Shown: positions 9,960 to 21,554, counted from the stretch's first letter. The stretch is DNA of 64,000 nucleotides from Aspidiotus rigidus (GCA_035079385.1 JAVHKY010000024.1:8990001-9054000), one strand, 5' to 3'. Notes: generated by a model from the letters alone, not told the origin. Made by a program: numbers and translations.

Positions 9960-12200
9960 TCAGTAATCGATAACACGCAGGGTGCCAACCTTTGAAACTC
10001 CAAGTTTCAATCCCAATTCATGGAGCGCTCATCTTTTCTTGTATGCTAAGAACGACAACGTTGTTCAATCTAGAACGAGTGAAAAACCTCGTGACCTGAC
10101 TGATCTCGCAGCAAGGGACACCATCACAGACGGCAAATATTTCTATCGATTACTCTCCTATACAAACAACACAATCGAGTGCCAGGTATTTTCGGAACAC
10201 CCTGTAAAGCGAATTCGAATTTCTAATTCTTCTCAATACGTAGTGTAAACTCACGCCAACAGGTTACTCGACAACATAACCTACAGCTAATGCCATTATG
10301 TAAGTCATTTGAATCGTATATTATGTGAAGTATATACGTATAATTCGGACATCATTAATTCGAAGTCAATTCACTCGCCAAAATGAAGAGTAAATCGCGT
10401 GCTTTACGAAATCGCAGCGTTATTTCTGCGATTGAGAACGAACCATCGAGTGCAAGTAGGGTGCATCCATCCATAAATATCGATAAAAACTTGCGAGCCG
10501 TAGGTGGCGTGTAAACAACTACGCACCTCGATATACTGCACCATGAAAACGTATACATGTAGACGACATAACTCGCTTCGCATATAATATTCTACACATT
10601 CATTCAGCATTCAGAACGCAGAATACGATGGTAGTGGTAATACGCAGAAACTAACAGAGTAAGATAACAGTTTTTCAAACACGAATATACACACATAGAA
10701 TCCATAAAGAGAGCTAGAACCATGCAGGGATGCAGACTCGACCGTACGATGGTATCGAGAAAAGCAGAAATACTATATATTATGCTGTATAGAACGAAAA
10801 AGTCGACCTATTAGAAGAGAATATTGTACGTTTCTTATACTGCAATTACTCAGTACAGAGTATACCTAGACCCACAAGAGCCTGTATATGCATCGAGTGC
10901 ACAAACGAAATAATGTAAGATGAACAGACCGTACACCGATGATAATATTAATTATGGACGACGAAAAAAGTACTTTTTAATTTTCGAATACACGCATAAC
11001 GTTTCTACGTGCATCATTTTCCCTGTTCGTACATCCGAACGACGGCAATTGTTACTCGGTGACCCCACGAAATATAATACCATCGTTCAACCAAGAATAG
11101 CTCATTACCATAAAGCACAATCATACGTAGTACGCACATGTACAGTATAATACGCTCATAAACGCTTCAAAAAGGTTAAAGGCACACGCTAAAATTATAC
11201 TTGACCGAAATTCTAATTAATCAATTAATCGTAATCGAGAGCTTTAGAAGAAAATGCGAAAATATGTAAGTTCACCTTGATAAATACCGAGTATCTGCGT
11301 TCTTCTGACAAAAAATAAAAACATATTACTCGACGCATAAACGAGCGCGCCACCCCCGCACGTTTAAAAAAAGGGACCTTCGGGGCTAGAGGCGAATCAG
11401 CAGAACGTACGCACCATCACCTGTCGTGTTACGTCACATTATATTCCTTCTGCTCAGTCGTTCTCAGCTCGAAGTCTCTTGAATATTCAATCCTCGAAGC
11501 TGTCCTAAAATCACGTTTTCACGCGTCCAATGCATCGTGAACACTTTTCGATCGTACCTTTCAGAATAAAAGGACTATATTTACAGACACTTAACAAGGT
11601 AGCCCAATTAAATAACGACCATCCAAACTATACTCGATATTCATGCTGGCACGTATAGTGATGTTCAAAAGATTCGTCAAAAGAAAGACAACGGAACGGA
11701 GAAATGAGGGAAAATTACAGACAGGCGCCAAGGCCGCCAACCCTGCCGTATTTTATACCTGCTAAAATATCAAGAGATATAAACGTTGCTTCTGCGTAAG
11801 TGCACAGTGTTGAAAACGAACTTGATCGCCTAAATGAGCCGGTACGTCGCCTTTTTTTTCCTTCTCTTCTATGTACCGCCATCTCCAGGACGTATACGTT
11901 TTATTGATGGACCGGCACCATACAGTACAGATGTACAATCAAAGAATCGCGGGTAGAACTCTTCTGTTCAATGATCATACAAGGGTAGAATTTACTTTTC
12001 TTTTGCTTACAGCGACCAAGCAATGAGGACCGATTTTACGTAATGTTGATAGCGTTTATCGCAGTTGAGTCGCCCGATTTTGGGCAGTTGATACGTTAAA
12101 TCGGAGTCGTTAGTACAACTGACCCGAAGAATGGTCACACACGACGTGATAGTATCAAACATCTGCGTAAGACAACCCTATATCTTCTCACAATATGAAA
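9960..12200. other. Anonymous AT-rich stretch
   Basis: No transposon protein or obvious repeat was recognised. The region looks single-copy within this window. The 9982-10248 frame on the plus strand is weak and is listed among the rejected items. Confidence 0.4.
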
Positions 12201-12203
12201 ATA

Positions 12204-12292
12204 ATTAGAAGGATTCATACTCAAACGAGTAAAAAACGAGTACAATGCGAGTACCACAGAAAACAAAAGGTTTGAGTATGAATCCTTCTAAT
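12204..12292. repeat. Hairpin with perfect 23-bp arms
   Basis: ATTAGAAGGATTCATACTCA (12204 on) extends to AAC at 12226 and is matched exactly by its complement at 12270-12292; the loop is 43 bp. It lies just upstream of the LINE fragment at 12588 and may be a small MITE. Confidence 0.85.
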
Positions 12293-12587
12293 GAATTTGG
12301 CCAAAACCTAAAAAATCGTACTGATTCGATGAAAATAATTCTTCGAAAAAATTGAAATCTCCCTCATAGCACAAATGTAAACAAACGAAGCTTTTTTGTC
12401 ATCTCTCCTGCTTAAAATCGTGAAATATCTAAGTCTTTCTCCTCAACTGCCTTCCAAGTACATATTTACCAACATATTTATACCTCTCTCAAAGTATCAA
12501 TCGCGTTCCTTTATACTAACCTGAGAACACCTCTTGGAACTAATTTTGAACATAATAAAGTGCAAGTAGAGCACTGAATCCAATATA

Positions 12588-13632
12588 ATGGCACTGAGGA
12601 GAAAGGAAACGCAAATCCGACTACAAGAAGAAATTGAAAAAGAAATGAAGGTAAATTCAGAAGACTTTAATGACAGTAGATCTATTGACCAGTACTGGGA
12701 ACTAATGAAACGACTGACAATGAAGAAGGCCGAAGAAGTACTGAGAAAAGCAAACGGAAGAAAGAACAGTGAGGAATGGATGAATGATGAAATACTCAAC
12801 CTATTTGATAAAAGAAGGATTGCAGCAATGAGAAAGGATAGAACTCAGTACCAACAAATCCAACGAAAGTTGAGAACAAAGATCAGAGGAGCAAAGGCAA
12901 ACTTGATGGAAGAGAAATGCGAACATATCGAGCAACTACAGAAACTGCACGACGAATATCACATACACAAAGAACTAAAGATGATGGCAGGATTATATAA
13001 ACCCAGAAAACCAATGATGTTGTACAACACAGATGGAAAGCCGATAATTGAAGAGAAAGGAAATCCGCGCAGTATGGGAAACATATGTGACTGACCTATT
13101 CCATGCCGACCGTCCAAAGATGGAGGAAGAAATCATTGTGGAGGATCATCTGGCTATCTTAAGAGAAGAAGTAGAAAATGCTATTGAGCAAGCGAAAACC
13201 CGGAAAGCACCTGGACCTGATGAGGTGACTGCTGAACTATTAAAAATATTTGGCCAAGAGGGGATCACAATGCTCATAAAAATGTTTAACAAAATCTACG
13301 ACACCGGACAAATCCCTTCAGAATGGTTGCTATCGACATTCATCATGCTGCCTAAAACCTCACAGCCGAAATTCTGCAGTGAATACAGGCTGATAAGTCT
13401 GATGAGCCACACTTTGAAGACTTCCCTCAAAATTAGGCATAACAGAATAAGAAATAAGTGTGAGGAGAACATCAGTAGAGAGCAGTTCGGATTTCGGAGT
13501 GGCCTTGGAACACGTGAGGCACTGTTCTGTATGACCATCCTAATACAAAAGATGAAAGAATTCCAAAAACCAATGATAACCAATGATGGGATCACCGCTG
13601 TCACTGATAATGACGGAGAGATTTACAAATGA
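12588..13632 (+). pseudogene. Non-LTR retrotransposon reverse transcriptase, frameshifted
   Basis: Two overlapping frames (12588-13094 and 13048-13632) encode one LINE product. The first gives the linker between endonuclease and reverse transcriptase (EEWMNDEILNLFDKRR, LYNTDGKPIIEEK). The second gives fingers motifs: REEVENAIEQAKTRKAPGPD, EVTAELLKIFGQEGI, YRLISLMSHTLK and REQFGFRSGLGTREA. A one-base indel near 13057 separates IIEEK from EIRAVWETYVTDLFHAD. The endonuclease, the FADD palm motif and the C-terminus are missing: the frame runs into Penelope-like sequence near 13600. The clade is close to RTE-like elements but not certain. Confidence 0.8.
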
Positions 13633-13760
13633 TATGGAAAACAAGATATTGAAAGGCAGCAAGGTAAAAAACTTAATCAACCACTAGGCAATGTTGAACA
13701 TCAAGGAGAATATGTGCCGAATCGACAACAAAACGCAATTAATGCAGAGGAAGATCATAA

Positions 13761-13883
13761 ATCTACAAAAAAGAAGACCTGACAGAACAAACTGATTTTA
13801 ACAAAGACAACACGGTAGTAGTAATGGAGAACGAGAACTACACACAAAAAGTGGAGTCGTACATTGCACAGAATGGATACTAA
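13761..13883 (+). pseudogene. Penelope-like reverse transcriptase N-terminal block
   Basis: Forty codons read EDLTEQTDFNKDNTVVVMEN, then ENYTQKVESYIAQNGY and a stop. It is the same conserved block seen at 8659-8901 in the minus-strand element, but the two are clearly different Penelope lineages. The stop at 13881 is followed by LTRHPTQKYQNRLKAVLKEN in a neighbouring frame. Confidence 0.7.
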
Positions 13884-14200
13884 GAGCTGACAAGGCACCC
13901 GACACAGAAATACCAAAACAGGTTGAAAGCTGTGTTGAAAGAGAACAACGTTTCTGGCAAAGAAAGGACGCTTGATATGAACGCGGTAGCACCGAAATTC
14001 AAGGAGCTTGGAAAACTCCACAAAGCGAACCGTCCGATGATCCAATCACCATGTTAAAAGATAGCAAAAATCGCAGCCACATTCTCGAAAGAAAACTACC
14101 AGTTTGTACCCAGAAAAAGCATGAGAAACAACGGTCAGCTGATAGAGCAACTGGACAAGGTGGAAATCAAGAATAATGACAAACTAGGAAACTTCTCGCC

Positions 14201-14476
14201 TTGCTTCAAAACAACAGAATTTATGGGAATCCCGACGGGCTAAAGTACGACAAAATAATGGAAGAGATTTTGAGCCAGAACTACAGTCGCTTCAATAACA
14301 CGTTCGATAGCCAGGAGAAGAGACTAGCGATGGGATCGGCGCCGTCATCAATACTGGCGCAGATCTTCATGAATGACATGGAAAACAAGATATTGAAGGC
14401 AGCAAGTTCAAAAACTCGATCAAACACTGGGCTATGTGGTCAGGCACCAATGGACAGTAAACCAATTCCTTCTTGA
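14201..14476 (+). pseudogene. Penelope-like reverse transcriptase palm, catalytic motif deleted
   Basis: The frame carries LAMGSAPSSILAQIFMNDME, the 'MGS..SP.LA.IFM.D.E' helix that precedes the YVDD catalytic loop in Penelope-like reverse transcriptases. In the neighbouring frame the sequence continues IKHWAMWSGTNGQ, where the family would read roughly KHW-R-YVDD-...-WSGTN. The catalytic aspartate pair is missing at this junction, so the copy is dead. Confidence 0.7.
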
Positions 14477-14940
14477 AACAAATGCGATATTCACAGTAGA
14501 AAAGGGCAATAAGACCATCAACTATTTGGACCTGACAGCGCGCTGGTACACAACCGGATAGAATACAAAATCTACAGGAAGCCGACGCACCAAATGACTT
14601 GTACCACCACCCAAGGCATAAATTAGCGAAAATCCAGAACTACTGATATCCAGCAATTTTTGTCCTAGATCAATGAAGAGATTAAAATAGTAGAGCAGAT
14701 CGCAGAAGCCAACCGCTACCATAGAGGTGTGATGGAGAGAGTCTTCGAGAAAATGAAAGCGAAGAAGGGAACCCATGATGGCACGATGAGAAAGTACTCC
14801 GGATCGATACCATACATAGGAAAGTACACAAACAAGGTGATGAAGGTGTTTAATGGCTATGATGTGAATGTGGGCATTCATAATAACCCATCGATGGTGA
14901 AAAGAATCAGCAATGACCAGACGGAAGAAAAGGATAAGGA

Positions 14941-15210
14941 GAGTACACGCTCAGTCGTCAGCAGTGCAAAGGTATCTACATTGGTGCGACTGGGAGAAAG
15001 TTCAAGATTGGGAAGAAGGAGTATGAAACATCGAGGGTGAAAGAAGATGGGAGGTCACTGTTTGGTGAACACTGTAACAAAGAACAGCACAATGGAGAAG
15101 GAATATTAGAATTCATACACATAGAGAATCGCAAAAAGAGAAAAAAACTCCGGCAACAGATGAAGATTGCAAAGGCAAAGAGGGAAAACCCAGCCTCTTC
15201 AAAAATGTAA
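14941..15210 (+). pseudogene. GIY-YIG endonuclease of Penelope copy A
   Basis: The frame translates TLSRQQCKGIYIGATGRKFK, then IGKKEYETSRVKEDG, then LFGEHCNKEQHNGEGI. GIYIGATGRK is the GIY-YIG core region, with the typical Cys just before it and the R/K..E.. helix after. A TAA at 14935 lies just upstream. The linker that should precede it (VNVGIHNNPSMVKRISND) is in the overlapping 14729-15040 frame, so a frameshift lies near 14935-14955. Confidence 0.8.
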
Positions 15211-15380
15211 TCACGTTTAACAGTGAAAGGTTATTTAGCCTAAGAACAGAACCAACCAATAAGATGGTAGCAAACTCGGTGGCCAATAGAAACGCGTACA
15301 TATCACAAAGCAACATGTCATAGCCAATAGGATCACAGTGTTGGACTATGAAAACTCATGTTCAAGGTCTTGTTCTTCAG

Positions 15381-15480
15381 TAGCGACACAACTGATGATG
15401 GGGTAATACCCGAAAGTACTCTTATAAGCTAAATAATAAAGAAGAATTGTACATGTGAGAAGTTTTTAAATCTAGTGCTC
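15381..15480 (+). repeat. Penelope junction repeat with hammerhead-like core
   Basis: GCGACACAACTGATGATGGG (15383 on) is followed by GTAATACCCGAAAGTACTCT. It contains CTGATGA (15392-15398), a GGGT/ACCC hairpin, and CGAAA (15411-15415), and matches both arms of the 288-453 palindrome. It sits exactly between Penelope copies A and B, where a terminal repeat is expected. An extra U before stem II and no clear stem III leave ribozyme activity open. Confidence 0.6.
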
Positions 15481-16120
15481 TACTTACAGACACCACACCA
15501 AATTTTCAATGTGAGTCTCAATGACAACTATTTGAACCTAACACTCACACAGGTGCACAATAAGATAGCGTACAAAATCTACAGGAAGCCAAACGGGTCG
15601 CTCCATCACCCCAGACACAACGGTCATTCAGAACTACTGCTGGAAAGCAATGCTGCCAAGCAATTTCCGTCCTGAAAAACGATGAAAAGAAGAACGAAAG
15701 AGATCGAGACAGTAAAGCATATCGCAAAAGCCGACAAATTCTATATTGGTGAGAGTGGGAGAAAGCTAAATATTAGGAAAAAGGAGCACAAGATATCAGG
15801 AGAAAAAGAAGATGGGAAGTCAATGAAGAGCAGCATGCTGATAGTGAAGGAATGAAGTCATACAAAAATAAGAAAACTGAGAACAGATGCAGATTGCAAA
15901 GGCAAAAAGGAGAAAAGTTCAGCTCTCGAACGATGGAATCACATTTTATGCAAAATATTACATAGCCACTAGAAACACGGCACATAGGTTATACAGTGAA
16001 CCGATCAGAAGAAGACTCCAGAGAAATCGAAAAAATATCCGAATAAAGGATGTCCATATTTTGAAACAAAATAGTGTTCAACAAAAGCCACTTAAAATGT
16101 CATCATCATAACGTGAATGT
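15475..16120 (+). mobile_element. Penelope-like element, copy B (3' part only)
   Basis: Begins with DNYLNLTLTQVHNKIAYKIY followed by RKPNGSLHHPRHNGHSELLL, equivalent to 14521-14640 of copy A. A second GIY-YIG segment follows at 15739-15855 (FYIGESGRKLNIRKKEHKIS). The tail (15887-16111, starting MQIAKAKRRK) aligns with 15160-15250 of copy A. The palm, linker and much else are deleted. The two copies share lineage but have diverged. Confidence 0.75.
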
Positions 16121-17094
16121 TCGAAAATGAGCTGCACCAAATGCAGTTCATCAACCACAGCGAAGAATAACGACGTGCGGCATAAAAACGAAATTTATTA
16201 CAGAAGTACAAGTTCGTATTTCGCCTGCCTGCTACAGGATCAAATTTCGGTCATCGGAGATTGTCTCGGTTTTGGCTGCGTGAGCGAAGGTCACAGACGG
16301 AGAGAAAGCTTCGACAGTCTTCGGAATGTCTTCTTTTTTTTTTTCTTCGACCATATACCTGTATCGCTTCGTTTACGAACCGTCATGAGAAAGAAATGGT
16401 GCTTAACTGCTGAAGCAACACTTCAAAAGAACTGATAAGAATGGTAATATCATACACGTGGTGGTCGTCGTCAATTCGGTACCGTTTTCCACTCCCCTTT
16501 TTCGTCCTCCTCTCGCGAATACCAACAACGCTTGTATAAGATAAATACATTTTCGTGGCCATATGGCATTGGATGACATGTCACAAACTGTATTTCATAT
16601 AACCCGAAGGACCTCAATTAACGGTCTGAACCTCTTCTTTCTCGCCGATGTATACGTAGTTGAATTTCTCTCATCTCGGAATGGAAACATAAACGATATA
16701 AGTGATCCCGAACGTTCTGGTAACGATCCACAGAACGGAGAGTACTAGATTAGAAGGGGAGGTATTCCTCCTCAATAATGCGTTATTACGTCGTTTTGGC
16801 GACGAAATTATTCTTTTATTCGCGATGAAAGTAAAAACATGTTGAAGAGTCCCCAGCGATTCGACGAACAGCTCCTTTTGAATCGGAAGAAAAGATATTC
16901 TTCTTGAGCTCGTTTTTTTCCAGATCTTCAAAGAAAACCTGAAAACTCCTTATTAATATAAAAAGTAGTCTCCTATCCTCGCCATCATATCGTTTGAAGC
17001 TTAAAATTTTGCTGATCTGAACATGGAAGTATAAATAGAGATCTCCACACGGAAACAGGAGTAGAAATACGTAAAATAAATACGTGAAAGGGCT

Positions 17095-17290
17095 TTTAAC
17101 GATCAAGTAACAATTCAGGGTTCTAAATTGGGAGATACGGATACGTAAATTCTTACTGGTCAACCCCCATATCGATCTCGTCGATTTCAAGTAGACCTCT
17201 TCCAATTTTTCATCGACCTGAAATCGATTGCTCTGTTGCAACGATCAACAGTCGATTTGCAAACTTGCAGTGCTCTGGAAATGTCCGTAG
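17095..17290. repeat. Segmental duplication, copy 1
   Basis: Shares AGTAACAATTCAGGG-like, TTGGGAGATACG-like and GATCAACAGTCGATTTG blocks with 19605-19810, in the same order. Weaker similarity extends upstream to about 16850 and 19440. After the duplicated part, 17290-17580 is unusually rich in TCGAC/TCGAT words and TTGACGTTGAT-like blocks, perhaps subterminal repeats of a DNA transposon. Confidence 0.65.
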
Positions 17291-17639
17291 GTTGACTTCA
17301 AATTGACCTTAAATCGATGTACAGAGTCTCAATTGTATTCCTGACTAATACAGCAATGGTCGAATCGACGCAATCTTGACATCACAACATTAAAATCGAA
17401 TATCACAGATGAACCCCGATTTTGAAACCCTAGCTGATTATGCACTTAAAATCTACGCAATTTCGACGTCGATTGGGTTTCCCGATGAATGACGTATAGT
17501 CGACCCAAAATTGACGTTGATTCCCAGTCGATATCAGTCTAATATAAGAAGTTGACTCAATTTCAACGTTGACAAACCACTTCCAGTTACGGGAGTGCGT
17601 CTGAGTAGGATGAGAGGAGTGTAAAATAGAGAGATAAGA

Positions 17640-18480
17640 CTAAGAACCAAGACAAAAAGTAATTTTAGTAAAGTTTCTATGAAAGTACTTAATGCAAAGA
17701 GAAGGGGGGGGGGGGTAATGAGAGAAGTTCAAAATAGAATGTAATCCCCAGAACAGAAAGTAATTTTTATAAGTCCTATGAAGAGAGGAGAGAGAAAAAG
17801 GGGGCAATCTAAAATTAGCAAATAAGAGCAGAAAAGAAATGACATGCATGATCTTTAATAGCGAGACAAATTTCAATTGGCTGATCTGAATTACAGGATT
17901 GGATAGATACAAAAGCTAAAAGAAAAATTATTAGGAATTTCGCCTTTCGAAAAAAACATTGAATTATACCTATATATACTTCTTTTCTAAGTCACGATTG
18001 AGAAGAACAAGCCACCATCAAGATAGGTCGATTATATAAATAAATCGACTTTTGTGTCATCATACACATAAATCAATTCTAAGGATCGTATAGACTTTTG
18101 ATAACTGTCTACACATTCATCTCTATCAAGAAATTTTCTCACACAAATTTCAAAAAGTGACCCTACGTCTTCTGATAAACATGTCAAAATAGATGTTTGT
18201 GGTCAATATTATTGACAGAAAAATGATTTCATTTAGGGAGAGGCCAATTAGGAGTGTATATAGGATTTGAAATCAATCTTCGGGATATCGGGCGAGAACC
18301 AGAGATTATATCTTTGACGTCTTCGGTACGTGATGAGACTATTTCCACAAGAGATTCAATACACTGTTTCTAAGTTTCTTGTCAAAGACTGTTCCATAGG
18401 AAGCTAACTTTCATTCGAAATATCGAACTCTTCGACGTAAATTGAAAAGACAATTGAAAGCAGAAGCACATAGATAGGAA
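17640..18480. other. Anonymous stretch
   Basis: A G run of about 12 lies at 17704-17716. The rest is AT-rich with no recognised coding or repeat. Confidence 0.4.
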
Positions 18481-18579
18481 CACAAGAATCATCAGCAATT
18501 TAGTCTACTTCTTTACTGGGCTAAGGAGCTGTTAAATACAATCTTGTTTAAAACATTTGTCATACATAGTAATAATATA

Positions 18580-18700
18580 TGAATTTATTTATTTATTTAT
18601 TTATTCATTTTAAGAAAATTATAGTGCCGCTCCACAGCCCAGAGGGCCACTTATAGGCGACACTGCAACAACAATACATGCTATTTGAAAAAAAAGAACA
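18580..18700 (-). repeat. Likely LINE 3' end with ATTT tail
   Basis: An (ATTT)n microsatellite at 18583-18606 is followed by CCGCTCCACAGCCCAGAGGG and GGCGACACTGC-like sequence. Read on the minus strand this is GC-rich 3' UTR ending in an (AAAT)n tail, the usual form of I/Jockey-type LINE ends. No reading frame supports a clade. Confidence 0.4.
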
Positions 18701-19604
18701 TATCTACCAATTTCGAAACCCCCTCTTATATTTTTCTTTTTGGTTTGGTGCTTCCCTTTTTCCATTCCCTTCTTTCCCTCCTCTACGCGAAATTCACGCA
18801 TTTCCCACACAGCGCTCACAATCTTTCTGATGAATATATTTTGTTATCAATTACAATGTCTAGGGTTTGATCAATACAGTGCCATCCCTTCATTCAGTGG
18901 CAATTTGGCAGAGTGCTCAGTCCTACAGCGCGGGACCAGAAAAATGCTATGCAACCGACCTCCCAGGCGAATCGAATCGACCACAGATCAAGTCCCACAA
19001 CAGGAACAGCAGAGCCATACCCCTTCTCCCCCCCCAAAGTTGTGGTCTAGTGCCCCTGTGCCAACTTCTCATATGGTATTAAGGCATCATAGTAACCAAA
19101 TTTTCTAAGATGAAGATATGTTAGAAACGTTTCCTGAGTACACTCCAGGGTCTGACGCTTCGACAATGCAGAGTGCCACATAGGCAATCGTGACTACTTC
19201 TTTCCACGGCCAAGGAGCTGTGAGATACGACGAAGCGTCGTCAAGCGCTCACTTTACAGCCCTGTGTAGGACATTCGAGCATAATACAATTGACATGAGA
19301 CTCTAAGATATTTCTATGTGATTATTATTTGAGAAATTTCATAATTTTCTTGAATTCACACTTCTCACATCCACTCACACAAGGACAACTGAAAACAAAC
19401 CAAGGACTATGTACTTGACAGCTGAACATCAAAAAATGTTGGAGGAATCTCAACGATTCCCTGACAATACAAAGAGTGAAAACATCCGGCACGGTGAAAG
19501 ACAGAATATTCTTCTGCTTTCGGCATCGTGTCGTTGAAGCTTATAACCTTCTTTTGATTTGAATGGGAAACTAAGAACAAGACATCTCAACATGGGAATA
19601 AGGA

Positions 19605-19810
19605 TAGAAATCCAATGATTAGGTAACAATCCAGGGCTCTATATTGGGAGGTACGTAAATCTACAGACATACTTGTCGATCACATATCTAAAACGTCGAT
19701 TCCAAATCGACTTCTTCGAAATTTCCATCGACTTTAAATCAACTGTCCTGTTACGTCGATCAACAGTCGATTTGAAATTGGCATTGCATTGCTCTAGAAA
19801 CGTACGCCAG
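19605..19810. repeat. Segmental duplication, copy 2
   Basis: Partner of 17095-17290, about 2.5 kb away in direct orientation. GTCGATCAACAGTCGATTTG is the clearest shared block. Confidence 0.65.
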
Positions 19811-20136
19811 TCGACAAGAGTTTGGTTTTTTGAACCGTGAAGATGAATTTCATTTCTCAATCGTTAACTTCTTAAAAGTGAACTGATGTAAGCACTTCCA
19901 CGAAGAAGACTAAAAACAGATCGCGAGCTGTACGAAAAGAACTAGAATTCCTTCCTTTACTTTGTTATTCCTTCTAGGCAAAAATATTCATTTTATTTAC
20001 TCGAAACATATCTTATGAACACGAAGATATTGCGATGTTCGACAGCAGGATCGTCGAGAGGATCCTACCATAGTGTGATGAGGTTCACAATTTTACGAAT
20101 CGTCTAATATCCTACATCGGAAACGTAAAATGAAAC

Positions 20137-20283
20137 ATAGGACTTTTTCCGCAAAACGTAATATGTGGCATTTTTTGAGTGGGTAGTCAAAACAATATGA
20201 AATTTAGCGAGGGATCCTGTAGACATCTTCCTTTTTGAAACAGAGCAAATGGTACTTATTGCGTTTTGCGGAAAAAGTCCTAT
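20137..20283. mobile_element. 147-bp TA-flanked MITE
   Basis: The ends are TAGGACTTTTTCCGCAAAAC and its exact reverse complement, giving inverted repeats of about 25 bp flanked by TA. The interior has no coding. Size and TA target site fit a Tc1/mariner-derived MITE. It lies in what would be the first intron of the minus-strand candidate exon at 20426-20494. Confidence 0.85.
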
Positions 20284-20425
20284 TCATAGTTCATATGCTA
20301 TTCTTCCAATCAGAATTTCGACACTCTAGCTTACTTTGATTTAATATATAGGCAGTTTTATCATATCTAGATCCTTATTTTGTAGTTACGTCAATTCAAT
20401 TTCAAAAAGGATATCAAGCGCTTAC

Positions 20426-20494
20426 CAATTTTTTGTTCTTCTTCTTTGTCGAGTCCGAGAGCTTCATGGTGGATATCAAGGAATCCATCGTCAT
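20426..20494 (-). CDS. Candidate first coding exon, unknown protein
   Basis: On the minus strand an ATG (20494-20492) opens 23 codons, starting MTMDSLISTMKLSDS and ending TKKKNKKL. They end exactly at a strong splice donor, TTG/GTAAGC, with the intron starting at 20425. The exon would end in phase 0. A second ATG in context ACGATGG lies two codons in. The lysine-rich end suggests a charged, perhaps nuclear, N-terminus, but I do not recognise the protein and could not find the next exon. The segment lies at the edge of the GC-richer island at 20430-21330. It could be a chance ATG-to-donor match. Confidence 0.35.
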
Positions 20495-21151
20495 GCTGAG
20501 CCCTCTTCAATTACAATCTAAACGGGTAAACTGTTCTTCAGAGGGAGAGATAGATATAATTATGCGATATGACAGTTACACTCGACCAGAACACAGCCAG
20601 TTACTCAATGACCGGGACTCATGTACACTCCTCGGCGTGAATCATTGTCGAATACACGAGACAGAGATCCCGAAATTAATTCACCGATACTCGTGCTAAT
20701 TTTCATTTTTGAAAACCGAATACGATATTATGTTATAATTTTAGTGAACATAACGACGCGAAGAACCACACCGTGCAGTAAACACCGACGCACTTAACAC
20801 TCGAAGCAAGTACACAACGATAATATTACATGTAATATATAAAAAGTATATGAATGATAGAAGGTAGAAAAAAAAGAAGAAAAGAAAAGACGTTAAGTAA
20901 AAAATATCATAAAAAAAACATAAGTTATAAAAACTAGAGTAAAAAGACAAAGAGCGATATAGAGATAGAAAACAAGTGTATAGTGCTTATAGGAGAAAAT
21001 GTGAGTAATACCAAACGCACTGCTTCACGACTACCGCCAAATAGTCGGCTCACGTAGCTGCGGCTCGAAGCACACCAGTGTAGAGACGAACAACGTTTTT
21101 CTGAATGATAATATTATGTCCCGGCATCGAAACGTTCGTACGGATTCGTGA

Positions 21152-21310
21152 ATGGCAGAAGAGAACGTGGGACCCGTTTACAGTGTGAGCGGAGACGCGG
21201 CGGAATCCGAGAACATTATGAATGGGAAGGTGTCGGTGAAGGAGAGCCTACATTGTCGAGGAGCGAGAGGGGTCGACAACGAAGCTATGAATGAACGTTC
21301 TCAGCTGTAG
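21152..21310 (+). CDS. Candidate coding exon, unknown protein
   Basis: From the ATG at 21152 an open frame of 52 codons runs to TAG at 21308. It begins MAEENVGPVYSVSGDAAESE and continues NIMNGKVSVKESLHCRG. Third positions are G/C-rich (GTG, GGA, CCC, GCG, TCC, GAG, AAG) in an AT-rich region, which suggests real coding use. A possible donor, AAG/GTGTCG, lies at about 21229/21230 and would give a 26-residue exon. It faces away from the minus-strand candidate at 20494, 658 bp apart. No homologue is recognised. Confidence 0.3.
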   Translation: MAEENVGPVYSVSGDAAESENIMNGKVSVKESLHCRGARGVDNEAMNERSQL

Positions 21311-21554
21311 TAACGATCATCGCCGCCGCACCAGTCTTCTACACATGCACAGAGATATTATATGCTACCAAACCGAGCGAGATGCACAATTACCAAAAGA
21401 TTCGGAAGAACAAATTATACAACGTACCAAGAAAGAACGACAGAGAGAGAAGATGAGAAAGAAGACGGGCAACAGAGTTTATAATATTATCTTCAAAACG
21501 AAGAATACGCGCCGCGTTGTTCTCTATGCGTTACACACTTTGTGCAGCGTGCGT

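Larger units (their letters stand above)
13630..15300 (+). mobile_element. Penelope-like element, copy A (degenerate)
   Basis: Collinear Penelope fragments lie in several frames: DFNKDNTVVVMENENYTQKV (13788 on), MGSAPSSILAQIFMNDMENK (14331 on), NKTINYLDLT (14508 on), SIPYIGKYTNKVMKVFNGYD (about 14804 on) and a GIY-YIG domain (14941-15210). Frameshifts and stops separate them. The sequence GATATGGAAAACAAGATATT at 13631 repeats at 14378, so the 5' junction with the LINE includes a second bit of Penelope sequence. Copy B follows at 15381-16110, as in the tandem arrays typical of Penelope-like elements. Confidence 0.8.

Noticed and set aside
9982..10248. 88-codon plus-strand frame with a possible donor (CAG/GTATTT) near 10192
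   Set aside because: No start codon in context, weak acceptor, no recognised domain, and codon use like the surrounding AT-rich DNA.
16671..17241. Minus-strand frames with an apparent TTTTCAG acceptor near 16950
   Set aside because: They lie in the segmental duplication, the partner copy does not keep the frame, and the translation is unremarkable.
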